Origin: Brachionus manjavacas
Taxonomy: Eukaryota; Rotifera; Eurotatoria; Ploima; Brachionidae
Length of the DNA: 64,000 bases
Direction of reading: 5' to 3'
NCBI GenBank assembly: GCA_019054805.1
Contig: JAHQIY010000006.1
Location: forward strand, 1,178,001 to 1,242,000
Positions 11,556 through 23,361 of the stretch are shown here, one piece after another. Position numbers and translations under genes: made by a program. Every line of letters begins with the position of its first letter. The first letter of the stretch is position 1. The notes beneath the pieces are model-generated. The model ran no database searches. It was given only the letters and a program-made list of their open reading frames with translations, and was not told the DNA's origin.

Positions 11556-12929
11556 TAAAAAATAATTGACAAATTATTAAAAAAAGCATTAGAGATATTT
11601 CAATTCAATTAAAATTAATAAAAGATTAATTTTCAGGTAAGAAAAAGTCAAAAAATTAAAAGTTATAACAAGTTCTTTTAATTTAGAAATACCAAATGTC
11701 TAGTGATCACCAATACGAGCCATTTAGATTAAATTGATTTTTAATTAAAATATTCACATTATTTACTTTATTTTTAAAACAGGCAATTACTTGGTTAATT
11801 TAATATTTTTTTTTGGAAATTTAAAAATGATTTTTAATTTAAATTATACCTAAGAATTATCAGTTATTTCAAAATCTAAAAATTGATTTTTTTGTTTTTG
11901 TTTAAATCTTTCGATTAATCAAATCTTGAATTCTAATTTTTAAAATTTTTTGTTCAAACTGAAATAAAAAAGTTTACAAATTTTTTAATTTTCAATTAAA
12001 AGAAATAAACAAAAAAAATCAAATGCCTTCTTTTGAAAGCATTGAAGTGATTTTATTATATTTTTTTTTAATCTAAAATTAATCAACAAGTAGCTTAACA
12101 CAATTCAAAAAATTCAATTATTTTTTAAGACAAGATTGAACAAATCCTTTTGCAAATAAACTATTTATTTAATTAAAAATAAACTGTTGATTCGAAAAAG
12201 TAAAAGTTTAAAAATTTAATTTACTAAGCAAATAAGCTAGAACGACAAATCTTGATTTGATACAAAGACAGCTATCAAGACTAACTATCGACCAAGATTA
12301 GTGTCAATTTTTTTATGAAACGAAAAGGAAATAGTTTTAATTTGGCACTTAATAGAAAACAAATAAATAAATATTAAGCAAATAAAAACTTTATTATTAA
12401 ACTTGTCTTAGTTTATATTTCAAATTAGATATAATTAATAATTAGCTTAAATTTAATATGCTGAAAAAGTATTCTTCCTGTTCTAAACTTAACTGTCATT
12501 CAATCTTAATCAAAATATACTAATAGTTATTTTTTCTTTTTGTGTGTCTTACTATACCCAATACGTTTTTACTTTTTTGATGTAAGTTAGGAAGTTACTT
12601 ACTTAAATAAAAAATTAATTTTTAAAGTTTTCTTTTCGGGTTAGTTTGTAGTCATTTAAAAAAAAATATTTGATATTTCACGTGTTTTTGAAATATTAAG
12701 TATATAAGTTTAAAATATCAAATTAATGTTGAAGAATTCCTTTAAAAATTTTCATGAGTTTTTATTAAAGGAAATATTTATCGCCATGTCTTAACTCATT
12801 CTTAATTTAAAAAAAAAATTAAATTTTAAAAGGCTTTAAGTAATAAAATTCTGAGACTAATAAGTTGTATGATCTAACATGATTAAATTTAAGAAAATTT
12901 AATTTTTTACCAAATGACAAATCAAGCAA
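11556..12929. other. Non-coding AT-rich interval
   Basis: No coding signal. It starts with the LINE-A A-rich tail and a 45-bp segment that is the reverse complement of a segment near 1580-1625. The last 70 bp (12862-12930) recur as a direct repeat at 13118-13183, inside the neighbouring inverted-repeat element. Confidence 0.5.
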
Positions 12930-13850
12930 TCCCTTCAAAAAGTGTTCCAAGTGAGAGATTTTTCTCACATACAGGATATCAAATCGGTTGTCAAAAAAAA
13001 ATTCAAAAATAATGTTTATTTACGAAAATTAAGTAAAATAACAAATTTAAAAATTTAATTATTTTATTAAATTTTTGTAATTAATTAAAAAATTATCATA
13101 GATTTTTTTCCAAATTTAAAGTTGTTTTATCTGACATGATTTAATTTAATAAAATTTTACCAAATGACAAATCAAGCAATTCTGGATTTTTTCAGTATAA
13201 AATTATAAAAAAATTCAATTTTTTTAATTTTAATTTCATCATTAATATCTAGCTTTAATAAAAATTTTGAAAATTATAGATCTAAATTTGATTATCCAAC
13301 TAATATTAAGTTTTTTTAAATATAAAAGTAAATACTAAAAATTTGCTATTATCAATTAAGTGATAATCTATTTTGAAAAGAGCTGTAAGATTTTAGAAAG
13401 TTAACCAATTTTTACACTAATAATTAATAATTAACTTATTAGGTTGAAGAAAAATTGTTTAAAATGTTTTAAATAAAAATTTGTTTTAGTAGATTTTCGT
13501 TTAGGTTTCAGTTATTCAAATATGTTCTTATTTAATAGAAAAAAATTTCATTTAAATGCTTAATTGAAAAGAATTCTTCAAGTTTAAATTTGGAAAAAAA
13601 TCTATGATAAATTATTTTAATTAATTACAAAAATATAATAAAATAACAAATTTAAAAAACAAAAATGATTACTTAATTTGAAAAATAAGAGAAAAATGTT
13701 AAATTTCATGTGCTAAACTAATCATTGTCAAACTAATCTAAATTGACTTTATTTTCGTGAATAAACATTATTTTTGAATTTTTTTTTGACAACCGATTTG
13801 ATATCCTGTATGTGAGAAAAATCTCTCACTTGGAACACTTGTTGAAGGGA
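12930..13850. repeat. MITE-like inverted-repeat element
   Basis: Outer arms 12930-13027 and 13752-13850 are reverse complements over about 97 bp with very few differences; they begin TCCCTTCAA and include GTGTTCCAAGTGAGAGATTT. A second pair of arms follows inward (about 13037-13122 and 13575-13660), with extra sequence inserted on the right side. The interior has no coding signal, so this is a non-autonomous DNA transposon or foldback element of about 920 bp. A roughly 65-bp direct repeat lies both just outside the left arm (12862-12930) and inside the element (13118-13183). I could not identify a target site duplication. Confidence 0.75.
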
Positions 13851-14035
13851 CTCCTAAAACAACTGAGGCTAAACTAGAAACTTTAGGAAATTGGGGTTTA
13901 TTTAACCTCCTGTAATCGAATAAATCAATATTACTTCTATCTTTCATTTATTCATTTATATATTTACAAGAAACTTGAAATATTTATAAGTATAATAGAG
14001 AAGAATCGTATCAGTTTTGTTTAAATTTTCATCTT

Positions 14036-14260
14036 CTAATTTTCTTTTCTTTTTTTTGACAACAAAATATAGTGAATCGACTCTAAGTGTAAGTCTAAAT
14101 TTGTCTTAGACCTTGATGCTGAAAAATAATTTTGTATTTTATTCTTTTGGCACTGAATGCATTGAAGAACTTTAAAAACTTGATTACGATTTGTTTTTTC
14201 AGCTTGCTTAAAAAATGAGTTTGTGTTTAGGTTTAAATTAGTTCCAAAATCTAAATTCAA
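14036..14260 (-). pseudogene. BED-type zinc finger remnant (hAT-like)
   Basis: The minus-strand frame contains VLQCIQCQKNKIQNY...NLDLHLESIHYI, with the C-x2-C ... H-x(4)-H arrangement and surrounding residues of a BED finger, the DNA-binding domain commonly at the N-terminus of hAT transposases. The frame lacks an ATG start (it opens at a TTG) and nothing recognisable as a hAT catalytic core lies nearby. Likely a decayed transposon fragment; a host BED protein exon is less likely. Confidence 0.4.
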
Positions 14261-17200
14261 TTCTAATGCTTGGTTCAGTGATTGTATCAGAAATTACTAA
14301 GAAACTTGCTTACAAATTGCTGACTTTTTTCTCTTGCTATTGAATTCATTTCAAGATTTTTTTTTCAACAAGATGGAGCAGATAGTTTCCTGTTACCAAA
14401 GTACTTATCTAATTTTTAGCTAGGAGGAATTGTTCAACAGAATTAAACAAATCTATTAATTATGAGTAAAAATGTCTCAATGTTAAGGAAAAAACCTAAT
14501 TGAAAATTCAATTAATTCTTTTAAAAAAATTCGATTAAAAATGTAAATTTGAAAATAAAATTTAAAAAAATGCATAAATTAAGGCGAATGATAATTAAAT
14601 AAAAACAAAGTTTTTTATTTTGACAATTAAGTGAATTTTTAAAAAATGATTTAGTTTTTTGAAAAAATTTAAGTCAAATTGATCTGAAATATTTTTTATT
14701 TTTTACATAGTCTATATAAATCAAAATTATTTTTAATTTAAATAAAGAACTTAAGCTAACTGCCAGGGTATTAGCCAAACTAAATTTTTAAATAAATACA
14801 TGCTTAACTCTTGATCACAAAGCTATTTTTCAAACTTGAATAAAATAATCCAAACACTCCTTCACCATTTATAAATTTTGCGATTGATTTGATCAAGTTC
14901 CTATTATTCGTTAAGTTATATCTAAAATTTAAAACAAATTAGTTTTAAAAAAATTTAAATTCAGCCTTCAAAAAATAATTTTTAACTCTTAGTTTTTATT
15001 AGGCTAAACAAATTTTATTTTTAATAAAAAAAAAATAATTTCAATCAAAAAATTCAAGAATTTTTAATTTTTAAAACAAATCAAATATAAATTCAGTCAG
15101 AGAAAATTTACCATAAAATCAATCATAGTTTTACTAAGCGAAAGACGTCGCCAAGCGTCTTGATCTTAAAAAAAATTGATGCTAAAACGGGTTCCGAGGC
15201 GCAGTCTCGATTTACAGTACTTGATTAAAAAAGAGATCTAAATGAATTTTAATTATTATTTTTAAACTATTATCTTGAATAGTATCGACAAATTACATAC
15301 TCGAATAATCGAATAGATAATTGTTCCTTTTCTATCCTAGCGGCTAATGGGGAGGCACTCGTCTCCTTTTTCATTACCTTTTTGAGCTACGGCTTCGATC
15401 CAACACAGAGGTTACTGCATTGAGTTGATCATCTACATCCTAATTATTATCCAGTCGAAACCGGTCCCCCTATATTATGATTAAAGAGGTTTAAACATGC
15501 GTTCCGTACTGCAGAAATATTTTGAAGGCATTATGAATTTTCATACAAAAATTCTTAATAAAAATATAAATTTTTTACTCCAAATTTTCTGTAAATTTTA
15601 AAAGGTGAAACAAACAAACATAAAAATTCTAATTAGAATAGACTATAGAGACAAAAAAAAATAGATCTCAAATACTTGATATTTTATTTGATCATTAATA
15701 TGGTTTAATTATTTGTGTTTGAATAACAAAATGTATCTACTGTTGAAATAACATTGAAAAAGTGCGATGTTTCAAGGTTTTTTTTCAGTTTCATCTAAAA
15801 TTTTAAATAATCATTTTGATTTAAATTCAAATTAAATTTTTGAAAATGTTCATAATTAATAAACAAACCTTTCATTTATGACTTTAAACATTTCTGTTAT
15901 CATCTATTTTACTTTTCAAAAGGCTAGTATTTTATTTATAGTTATTCAATAAAAAAAAATTTTTTAAATTACATAATTTATATCAAAAAAATCATTGTCT
16001 GTGACGTTTTTCATCAAAAGTCTAATTTTGATGAAAAACAAAAATTGATCCTTTTACAAGTTGATTAAATACTTCCTAATGTTATTAAATCAAATCGTAA
16101 ATCGTTTTATTCAAATCAAACTCATTTCAGTTAAAATTTTAATATTTTTTTTTTGTTTTTAATTTTTGATAATTTTTCATTTAATAATTTTCTAAAAAAT
16201 TTCGCTATTTTTTTTAATAAATTTGTTACATAATATGCATCCACAGGTCCGTTTCTTAACGTCTAGTTTGTAATAATCATTGAAATCATATATGTTTTTG
16301 ACTATTTTGCAACAATTGATTCAAGAAACCATTGATTTGGCAGTTTGTTGGGCTTTTGTATTAAAAATTTTTGCTTCGAAGATTTTTTTTTGTGTTAAAC
16401 AGTTTTGAAAATTTTTGAAAAAATTGTGCTAAGAAGTTAAGTCAAGTTATTTTTGTGCTGAATTTTTTTTCTCTATGGGGAAAAGTTTTTGATTTGTGGG
16501 TGACAGTTTTTTGTTGGTGGGGACTAGGTAGACCCTATTTTTATTTTTTTAATTTGATTTTGTTTCATCATCAAAGTTTAAAAGACTCAATTTTCAATTT
16601 AAAATAATTAAAGAGCTTTTTAGATTTTTAGTTTTTCGAAGTTTGTTCGAAAATTCACTGTGCCTATTTTGAAGATTTTTATTTATCTTGCCTCTTCTTG
16701 TATGACTAAAACACAAACCATTCGATCATACGAATTCTTAAATAATCGAAAAGTCTTTTTACAATAATTGGTTCAAATTAATAGTCTTTGAATAATTTTA
16801 TTCAATAAAATATTTTCTTTACCTCTAATTTTTATAAAATTAATTAGATAAATTACTTTTTACTATAGATACTAATTGGAAGATCCAAAATAAAAAATTT
16901 TAAATTTAGATAATCGAAAAAAGTTATTAAAGTTAAGTTAACACTATTTAAAATGTTTTCATTCATTTTTGTAACATAGCCAAGACCGACATTAATTGAA
17001 TTCCAAAAAAATTTATCTTCATTCGTTTGGATTTAATAGATATAAAAAATTGAAGAAAAAAAAACGAATTCTTGCTGTTAAAAATATTATTTATTTTGAC
17101 TAGAATTAATGAATAACATGATATATTAATATAAAAAAATGAATTAATTTTAGAACAAAAAATTTTTTTTTATTGAATGAATCGAAAATAAAAAGAATAA

Positions 17201-17337
17201 AACAAGACAAAATAAAAAAATTTATTTATGATGAACAAGAGCAGGGAGAGCTTTAGCTGGGCGTTCCCTTTTTTAATTTTACTTTTTTAGCCTGAGGGAA
17301 CACTTTGCACATATTATATCTAATACATAAAAATACC
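14261..17337. other. Gene-poor AT-rich interval with a GC-richer island
   Basis: No supported gene. The only compositional change is at about 15130-15480. A short inverted stretch near 17245-17325 (GTTCCC...GGGAAC) sits next to GAGAGCTTTAGCTGGGC, which resembles the LINE-A 3' hairpin and may be a residual tail. Confidence 0.45.
15335..15450 (+). repeat. Possible tRNA-derived SINE fragment
   Basis: TAGCGGCTAATGGGGAGGCA followed by CTCGTCTCC, and about 45 nt later GGCTTCGATCCAA, resembles the A box, anticodon arm and B box of a tRNA gene in order. The island is clearly more GC-rich than its surroundings. Pairing is too poor for a functional tRNA. A tail could not be identified. Confidence 0.3.
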
Positions 17338-18093
17338 GGCACTATGACGTTATATAGACTTGATAATTTAGTCTGTATTTTCTATATAGAAAAATTTAAC
17401 AATTTTTTTAAGTTTTATGTCAAATGTTTTAGCTTTATTAAATAATATTACAAAAGTTACAAAATTTACAAAATTAAATTACCAAAAAATATTCGTAGTT
17501 TTCTTTCTTAAAATGTAAAATTATCTTATTCACAGTAGGGTGACTTCTCATATAGCAAAAGATTTATGCCATGCTTCTAAATTATTATTCGTTCTAGGAA
17601 TTTCATCCAATACTCTATCAAAAACGTTTCATATTTGAGGCTTATAAGTTGAAGAAATTTTTTTGTTGTCAGAATTTAAACTAAAAAATATAATGCTCTT
17701 CAAAATAAGACTCTAAAAAATCAACTCTAAATTTTTCAGAACAAGTTTCCTTAATCGTTTCATATGCTTCAAATAAGTCATACATTGGAACAAAAGGCAA
17801 AAAAGGTAATTTATTATGCAAACACTTTTTGAATAGAATCTGATTGAATAAATGTAAAAACAAAAAATAAGTGTTAATTATATAAAGAGTTTTTACATCT
17901 ATACGAGTATGTTGCTTATTACTAAAAAATCAAGTCTATATAGAATATATAGTCTATAAAGAATAATTCTACATAATAATTTTCTGCGTCTATATGCTTT
18001 TTCTATATAATTTATGAGTCTATATCATTTTTTTCTTTATGTTTTCAGTCTATATTCTATATAAAAAAAGTGTCTATATAACGTCCTAATCCC
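17338..18093. mobile_element. Mutator-like element (MULE) with internal deletion
   Basis: A perfect 14-bp inverted repeat GACGTTATATAGAC lies at 17346-17359 and, as reverse complement, at 18072-18085. The similarity extends about 8 bp further out (GGCACTAT versus GGGATTAG), and TATAGAC-type subterminal repeats line both ends. The flanks show AAAATACC / AAAATACA (7 of 8 matching), a plausible target site duplication of Mutator size. Inside is a transposase remnant on the minus strand. At 756 bp this is far shorter than an autonomous MULE. Confidence 0.65.
17540..17880 (-). pseudogene. MULE transposase C-terminal remnant
   Basis: Minus-strand reading gives KKCLHNKLPFLPFVP..., a segment with an acidic run, then YKPQIWNVFD and IPRTNNNLEAWHKSF. 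The R-T-N-N-x-x-E-x-W-H motif is typical of MULE transposases, including FLYWCH-associated ones, near the catalytic glutamate. At least one stop or frameshift separates the two parts (near 17680) and the N-terminal DD residues are absent. It lies within the inverted repeats of the 17338-18093 element, supporting the assignment. Confidence 0.6.
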
Positions 18094-18700
18094 AAAATAC
18101 AAAATGTTTACAAAAATAATGTTTAGCAAAAGTACTACATGAGCACTTAATCAGCATCGAATTATTAAAGTTCATTTTAACTGTCCATATTTTTGAGATA
18201 CATTCAACTATATGTAGAGATGCGCCTTTTGAAGTATCTCAATTTAATTTGAAAATCTTCTTTAGAAGTTAGTGTTTTACAACCAATTTAATACACGTCT
18301 TCATTGGAAATTTTGCACGATTGTCTTGTAGCATTAAAACTCATGTTGAAAACAGTAAAATCTGTTGGGAGTTACTCCTATTTTACATTCGGATTACTCG
18401 ACTTTTGAACAAAAAAATACCTCATATTGCAAACAGCTCAAGAACCTAGAGAAAAAGATACACTTTGATCCGATGGAATAAAGTACAAAGACTTCAATAG
18501 TCATAATTGATCATATATTTTTAGATAAAAATCGTGGCTTGGCTGACTCGGTTAAGTTTGTGTGCTCGCAAATAAAAATCAATATGGAACTAAAATTGGA
18601 TTACTTTTATTTTTATAAATTTTTAAATGATCTTTTGAGAGTAAACTTTTTTACTTAGTAACACTAGTGCAATTTTCCTTTTTACTCGAATTTAATGTAA
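18094..18700. other. Non-coding interval
   Basis: AT-rich; no supported coding signal on either strand. Frames near 18190-18360 (-) show short open stretches with cysteines but no recognisable domain. Confidence 0.4.
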
Positions 18701-18710
18701 TTTTTTGTAA

Positions 18711-18752
18711 TTTTGCCTATGGGGCTTTAAACTAATAAATAATAATAAATAA
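18711..18752 (+). repeat. Retroelement 3' tail, family 3
   Basis: GCCTATGGGGCTTTAAACTA followed by AATAAATAATAATAAATAAA. The same sequence recurs in reverse complement at 49349-49391 (GCCTATGAGGCTTAGATCTA plus AATAAATAAA). GCC-TAT-GGGGC can form a short hairpin before the A-rich tail, as in the other tails in this window. The body of the element is not recognisable. Confidence 0.5.
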
Positions 18753-18859
18753 ATTGTTTGAAGCGGAATAGTTGGTACTGATGCGAATTCTTTCGGATGG
18801 AGATTTTGTTGATTTCGTTAGATTGAATATTTTACGACCGTTTTTTTTCAAATATCGAC

Positions 18860-18952
18860 TCGCTCGATTTAGTTGCTCGCTTTCGTACCATAGGCTGGTC
18901 GTTTTAAGGCCTTACAACGTTCTTGTAATTGCTTAAGAGATAACTTATTCAT
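18860..18952 (-). pseudogene. SAP-domain-like remnant
   Basis: From an ATG at 18952 the minus strand reads MNKLSLKQLQERCKALKRPA followed by YGTKA, a stop, and then IERV. The pattern L-x-x-L-x-x-x-C-x-x-x-x-x-x-x-x-G-x-K-A is that of the SAP DNA-binding motif (two helices with a Gly turn). Only about 30 residues can be followed before stops. It could be the start of a broken gene or a transposon fragment. Confidence 0.35.
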
Positions 18953-18959
18953 GATGAAA

Positions 18960-19499
18960 TCAATAATGATAATTTGTGTAATTTTTATTTCAGTAGTTTT
19001 TAAATAGTGGTAGAAACGGAATCTTATTTCAGAGATAATAGAAAAAAGAAGCTAATCAGAGATGAAAATAATTCAAAATACAATATATTTGTCAATAAGT
19101 TTATTTATCACTAATTAATTCTTTTTGTTCTGAGATTAATTGATTTTTATTTTGTTCTGATAAAATATTAATTTTGTTTTTTTTTAATCGATTTTGTTTT
19201 TGTTTTATTTTTGTTGTTGTAACAGTAAATTTTAGTCATTTATTTTTACTTTGATTGTTTAGAATTTAAAAAAAAAATTTGTTGAAAATTTCAGTTGTTC
19301 AGCCCAATATTAAAAAGCTTCGTTGGCAATTCTTCAAATTTCGACTAACTGAACAAAATATTGCTCCGGATTAAACAAACAAAAAAATAAAATAAAATTA
19401 TTTTATTAAAAATTCTAATTGCTGAATATTAGTTTTTTATTTGTTTGATTTGGTTGTGCCAAAAGTCTAGATCTAATAAAATCGATTAGAATCTAAAAA
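18960..19499. other. Non-coding interval
   Basis: AT-rich and T-rich; no coding signal seen. Confidence 0.4.
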
Positions 19500-20240
19500 A
19501 GTCAATTGTTGAATTGTTTGCCTTTGTTGGAATAAGAGTCGGAACACACACACACACGGAACGATTTGTCATCATTCTAAATAGCAAACTCAATCAAAAA
19601 GATTTTTATTTGCAAAAAGATTGATAATTTTTGTCTAATTGAATTAACTTTGGAACATAAAGATACATAGAACGATAAACCTTTAGCATTTCTAAAGCAA
19701 ACACTCTTCTAACAAAGAATCAAACCAACCGTTGCAAATATTTAAATCTAAATCGGCATCGAGTCAAAGAGATAAATTTTTTGTTGTTGAGTTTAGCTAA
19801 CTAATCTAACTTAATCGTTTGACTTATCAACGCGACATTTTGCTGCCCAATTAAGACTATTTGCCATTGCAAACAGATTAATTTTAGTGTAAACAATCGA
19901 GTGCCGATGGCCCTAAAGACCATTATCTCTTGACTCATGCTTCGTGTGAACTGTCAGGACTGCAACACTTTGTTTGCCACTGCATTTTTTCCAATTGGCT
20001 CACTCAACACAACCAAATACCTCAAAGATTATAATTGTCCTAAAATAAACTTTGCTGATAACTTTGAAACGATGCTTTTAACTAAATAAATTCTTCAAGA
20101 TAAGCTAGTCCTTTAATTAGACATTTGAAAAAAGAGCGATTTTTAAATTGAACTAGGTCGAAGGAAATGTGCAAAATTGTTAGTGTCGTGTGTGTGTATA
20201 AGTTTTCTTCATGTATTCAGCTCATATTTCAAAGCTTCCA
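19500..20240. promoter_or_regulatory. Candidate cis-regulatory block 3' of the EMX gene
   Basis: This stretch lies 3.1-3.9 kb beyond the 3' end of the EMX homeobox gene and is clearly more complex and less AT-rich than the surrounding DNA, with no open frame of note. It contains several homeodomain-type ATTA cores (for example CAGATTAATTTTAG near 19876). It also has dinucleotide tracts (ACACACACAC near 19550, GTGTGTGT near 20190). The call rests only on composition and position; sequence conservation was not tested. Confidence 0.3.
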
Positions 20241-21949
20241 TTAAGCCGCTCGATTAAAAAACAACAAAAATTAAAAAATTTGATTCTACTCAAAGATTTA
20301 GAAACGATTTAATTAATTTTGGACAAAAATCTATTGACTTTTAAATAAATCCTTTTTTGTCTCTACATCATCATGATCATAATTCTTGGATTTTTATGTT
20401 TTTCTCTATTGAATTTTTCCAATTATTATTTATTTATTAATTTTTTAGGGAACAAATCCTATGATTAAAAACAAGTTTGCATATTTTGCTAATATTAATA
20501 AAAACAACAGAAACAATTTACAATTAAATTTTGGTTAAAAACAATTTTCTTCATTTTCTTGAATTTTGAGTTTGCTTGAAAAGACCTTTGCAAAGATATG
20601 GTCATCGAAGATGAGTTGCAAAAGAAAAATACCGAATCTAGTTGCGGATGAAGGCGTCATCAATTTTCTGATCACTCTAGTCAATGGGATTTTTAAAAAG
20701 CAATATGAGCAATATTTTTAATAAAAGATAGTTTTAAAAAAATTTAAAATTATTAATTTAATAATAGAAGATAAGACAAAACAAAAGATAAAACAAAAGT
20801 TAAACTTTTTGGCTGGATCAAAAAATTATTTTGGAAATCTCACCGTCCCAGAATTTTTAAAAAAATTTTGTTTTATCTTCTTTTTTACGAAGCAAATATT
20901 TCAATAACATAAATTTAACTAATTTAACAATTTTAATAATAATTGATTTGATCTTTTTTATTTTTTAAATTTGACCTTAAACTTTTATTTTCCTTTTAAA
21001 GTTACATTTTACAGGATTTATCAACAACGTATTTTAATCTTGTTTAAAAAATAGACAAAGAATCAGTTTCCAAAAATTTATAGCCCCAAATCAATACCTT
21101 ATAAGCTCAATTAAAATATTCACTATAAAAAAGGAAATATTAGATGCTAAAAAAACATTGATTTATTTTTTTACCTTAAACTCTTTCAGTTAAAAAAATT
21201 CAAAATAAAGTGGAAATAATTAAAAAATTTAATTTTGAAAGAGGTATATATTGATGGAAGAAAAAAATAAACCAGGTTTGATCAATAAAAAAATTGATTA
21301 AAAGTTAAAAAACACATTTTTATTAAAAAGTATAAAATGAGCGCAATGTTAAAATAAAGATTTCTGCTAGTAATTTTTTATTGTTCTTCTTTTTAGTCAA
21401 CAGCATGGATTCAATGTGAAATGAAAAAAAATTGTTAAATTTTTTTGTTACTAATCAGTCAATTGATAGAGAGGAATAAAATGCTAATCCAAATAGCCTG
21501 GGAGATTTTTTCGTATCATTTGTTTAATATCTTGAATATTTTATTAACTTAAAATTTTTAAAATTCATTTTTCGATTGCTGGTAGTACCTTAAAGAATTC
21601 TTGCAGTTTTTCAATTTTTTTTAAATGAAAAATAAATCCTAACAATGAAATTGAAAATTAATTAAAAAAAAAATTGAATTTTTTCCAGTTCTTGCAGATC
21701 ATTTTTATCAACAATTATCAAGTGATAGTTTTGATTTAAACACTATTTATTGACAAGATAAACATTTTTTTATTTAAGAGACAAAAGAAAAAAATCTAGA
21801 AACTTATGAATAAAAAATAAATCAAAAAATAAAAAACAATCAATCATTTTATTAAAAAATTTGTCATAGCATAATTTTGTCGTTTTTTTCCTTATTTTAT
21901 CCACTAAAAGCTCTTAAATGAAAAAAAAATACTTAAATTTTATTCATTT
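20241..21949. other. Non-coding AT-rich interval
   Basis: No coding signal, repeat boundary or RNA gene that I can support. Confidence 0.4.
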
Positions 21950-21990
21950 ATTTATTTCATTGAGCGTCTTGAAGGCGATGTAAAGTTAGA
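21950..21990 (-). repeat. Retroelement 3' tail, family 2 (CGCCTT-AAGGC hairpin)
   Basis: On the minus strand: TTTACATCGCCTTCAAGACG CTCAATGAAATAAATAAA. It matches the tail at 32107-32155 (+) and, more loosely, that at 42453-42490 (-). A short stem (GCCTTnAAGGC) precedes an AAATAAATAAAT tail, the layout of LINE/SINE 3' ends. Confidence 0.5.
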
Positions 21991-22554
21991 AAAAAAAAAA
22001 AATTCATTATTAATTTGATTTTTATTCACTTAAAAAACATTTATTGCAAAAAAAAATACTCTGCTGTTGATACTTTGATGCGGTTAATTAAAATTTTCTG
22101 TAGAGTTTATTAAAAAAAATTTTCATAGTGGGAAAGGAAGGACTAAGGTTCTTTGCAAATAGTCTGAGATTTTATCCCGAACTATGTTTAAATACATTGC
22201 CTGATAAACAAAATGAATAAAATCCATAATAAACATACATAATAAGTTTCAAAAATCGCAAGCTTAAAATTTAAATGATTATTAACAATAGCATTAAATA
22301 AAAATTTATCAACTTTTTTTTAAAGTGTTGGATTTAGTATTTGATTACGGGCACATGTTTGACCTCTTCTTTATAAAAAAAGGTGGACTGGTTATCTCTG
22401 TCTCAGATGAAATGTTTTGTTAAGTAAAGCAGCGCCCTTACTCATATTATCCTGTTTAATAGCATAGGACATAATTGTCTCAGGTTTAGCCAAGAAATAA
22501 ATAAAACAATTTAATTTAGTCTAGAGTTTATTAAATGGAATCCGAAGTTGTAAC
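21991..22554. other. Non-coding interval
   Basis: AT-rich up to about 22340, then a more complex stretch (22350-22500) without an open frame, possibly decayed repeat. No gene supported. Confidence 0.35.
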
Positions 22555-22790
22555 AAAAAGCTAGTGGTTTACATAGTGGTTAGAACGTGTGATCCAGCTG
22601 CATTCAATCCAAAATTTAAGATGAGAAAAAAATGCAATTGCCGAATCGATAAAATTTTGTCTAAACAAAGAGTACCGGGAAGAGACAAGAAGAAAAATAA
22701 TAGAGTTACTTACCAAAGCGTTCTGAAGCAACCATCCATCGCACCCATATTTATTTTTTTGTTTGCATAATTTTAGATTGTTAAAAACAA
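22555..22790 (+). repeat. SINE-like repeat, copy 1
   Basis: Begins CTAGTGGTTTACATAGTGGT TAGAACGTGTG...AGCTGCA and shares this order of words with the sequence at 22945-23150 (GTAGTGGTTTATATA..GCTAGAA..GCG..AGCTGCA). TAGTGGTTAGAACG resembles a tRNA-type A box. An open frame at 22564-22770 falls inside it but lacks a proper start and looks spurious. Confidence 0.4.
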
Positions 22791-22944
22791 AACAAAATTC
22801 GAATTATTATTTATGTCAATATAAAAATTATTCAGAAACTAAAAAACAAAAAAAATAAAAAACGACGTTAACTTTTATAATTTTTTTTCTTGTTTGATTT
22901 TTATATTTACTTTCATCACCCAAGTGGTGTTTTTTGAAATAAAT

Positions 22945-23150
22945 AAGAGGTAGTGGTTTATATATAAGCTAGAATATGCGTTTTAGCTGCAGTAAACTCA
23001 GAGCATGTAAAACCAATGTATTGAGTAAAGAGGTGTCAAGACTTGGGCTTTAACATTCAAAACGATTTGGATCCGTAACTACTCCATTTTTTACAATGGT
23101 TGCTCGGGTCCAGCACTATTTCAATTTCATTTTTCTTTTCCATATACTGA
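22945..23150 (+). repeat. SINE-like repeat, copy 2
   Basis: Second copy of the sequence at 22555-22790, about 390 bp away and diverged. It sits about 210 bp downstream of the EMX stop codon (the gene is on the opposite strand), so it may lie in or near the EMX 3' UTR. Confidence 0.4.
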
Positions 23151-23361
23151 GAAAAAATTAGCAATTTAAATTTTATTTAAAGATTTGTAGGAAAAAAAAT
23201 TCAAATTTGGACAAAAAAATGAAATTAACTAATAGCCATCATATATATTTACAATTATCAGCAGTGACATAATACGTTATTTCATAAAACACTAAAAAAA
23301 AAGAAGAAAAGAGAACAAAAAAAAATTAAAAAATAAAAAAACAAAAAAAGACATGGACATG

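Noticed and set aside
18190-18360. Possible FLYWCH zinc finger on the minus strand
   Set aside because: Cysteines and a few residues fit loosely, but stops intervene and the H-x-H end is missing.
19549-19560. ACACACAC tract
   Set aside because: Simple dinucleotide repeat with no further structure; noted only within the candidate regulatory block.
22564-22770. 68-codon basic frame
   Set aside because: It lies within a SINE-like repeat copy and ends in a T-rich run; no sign of selection.
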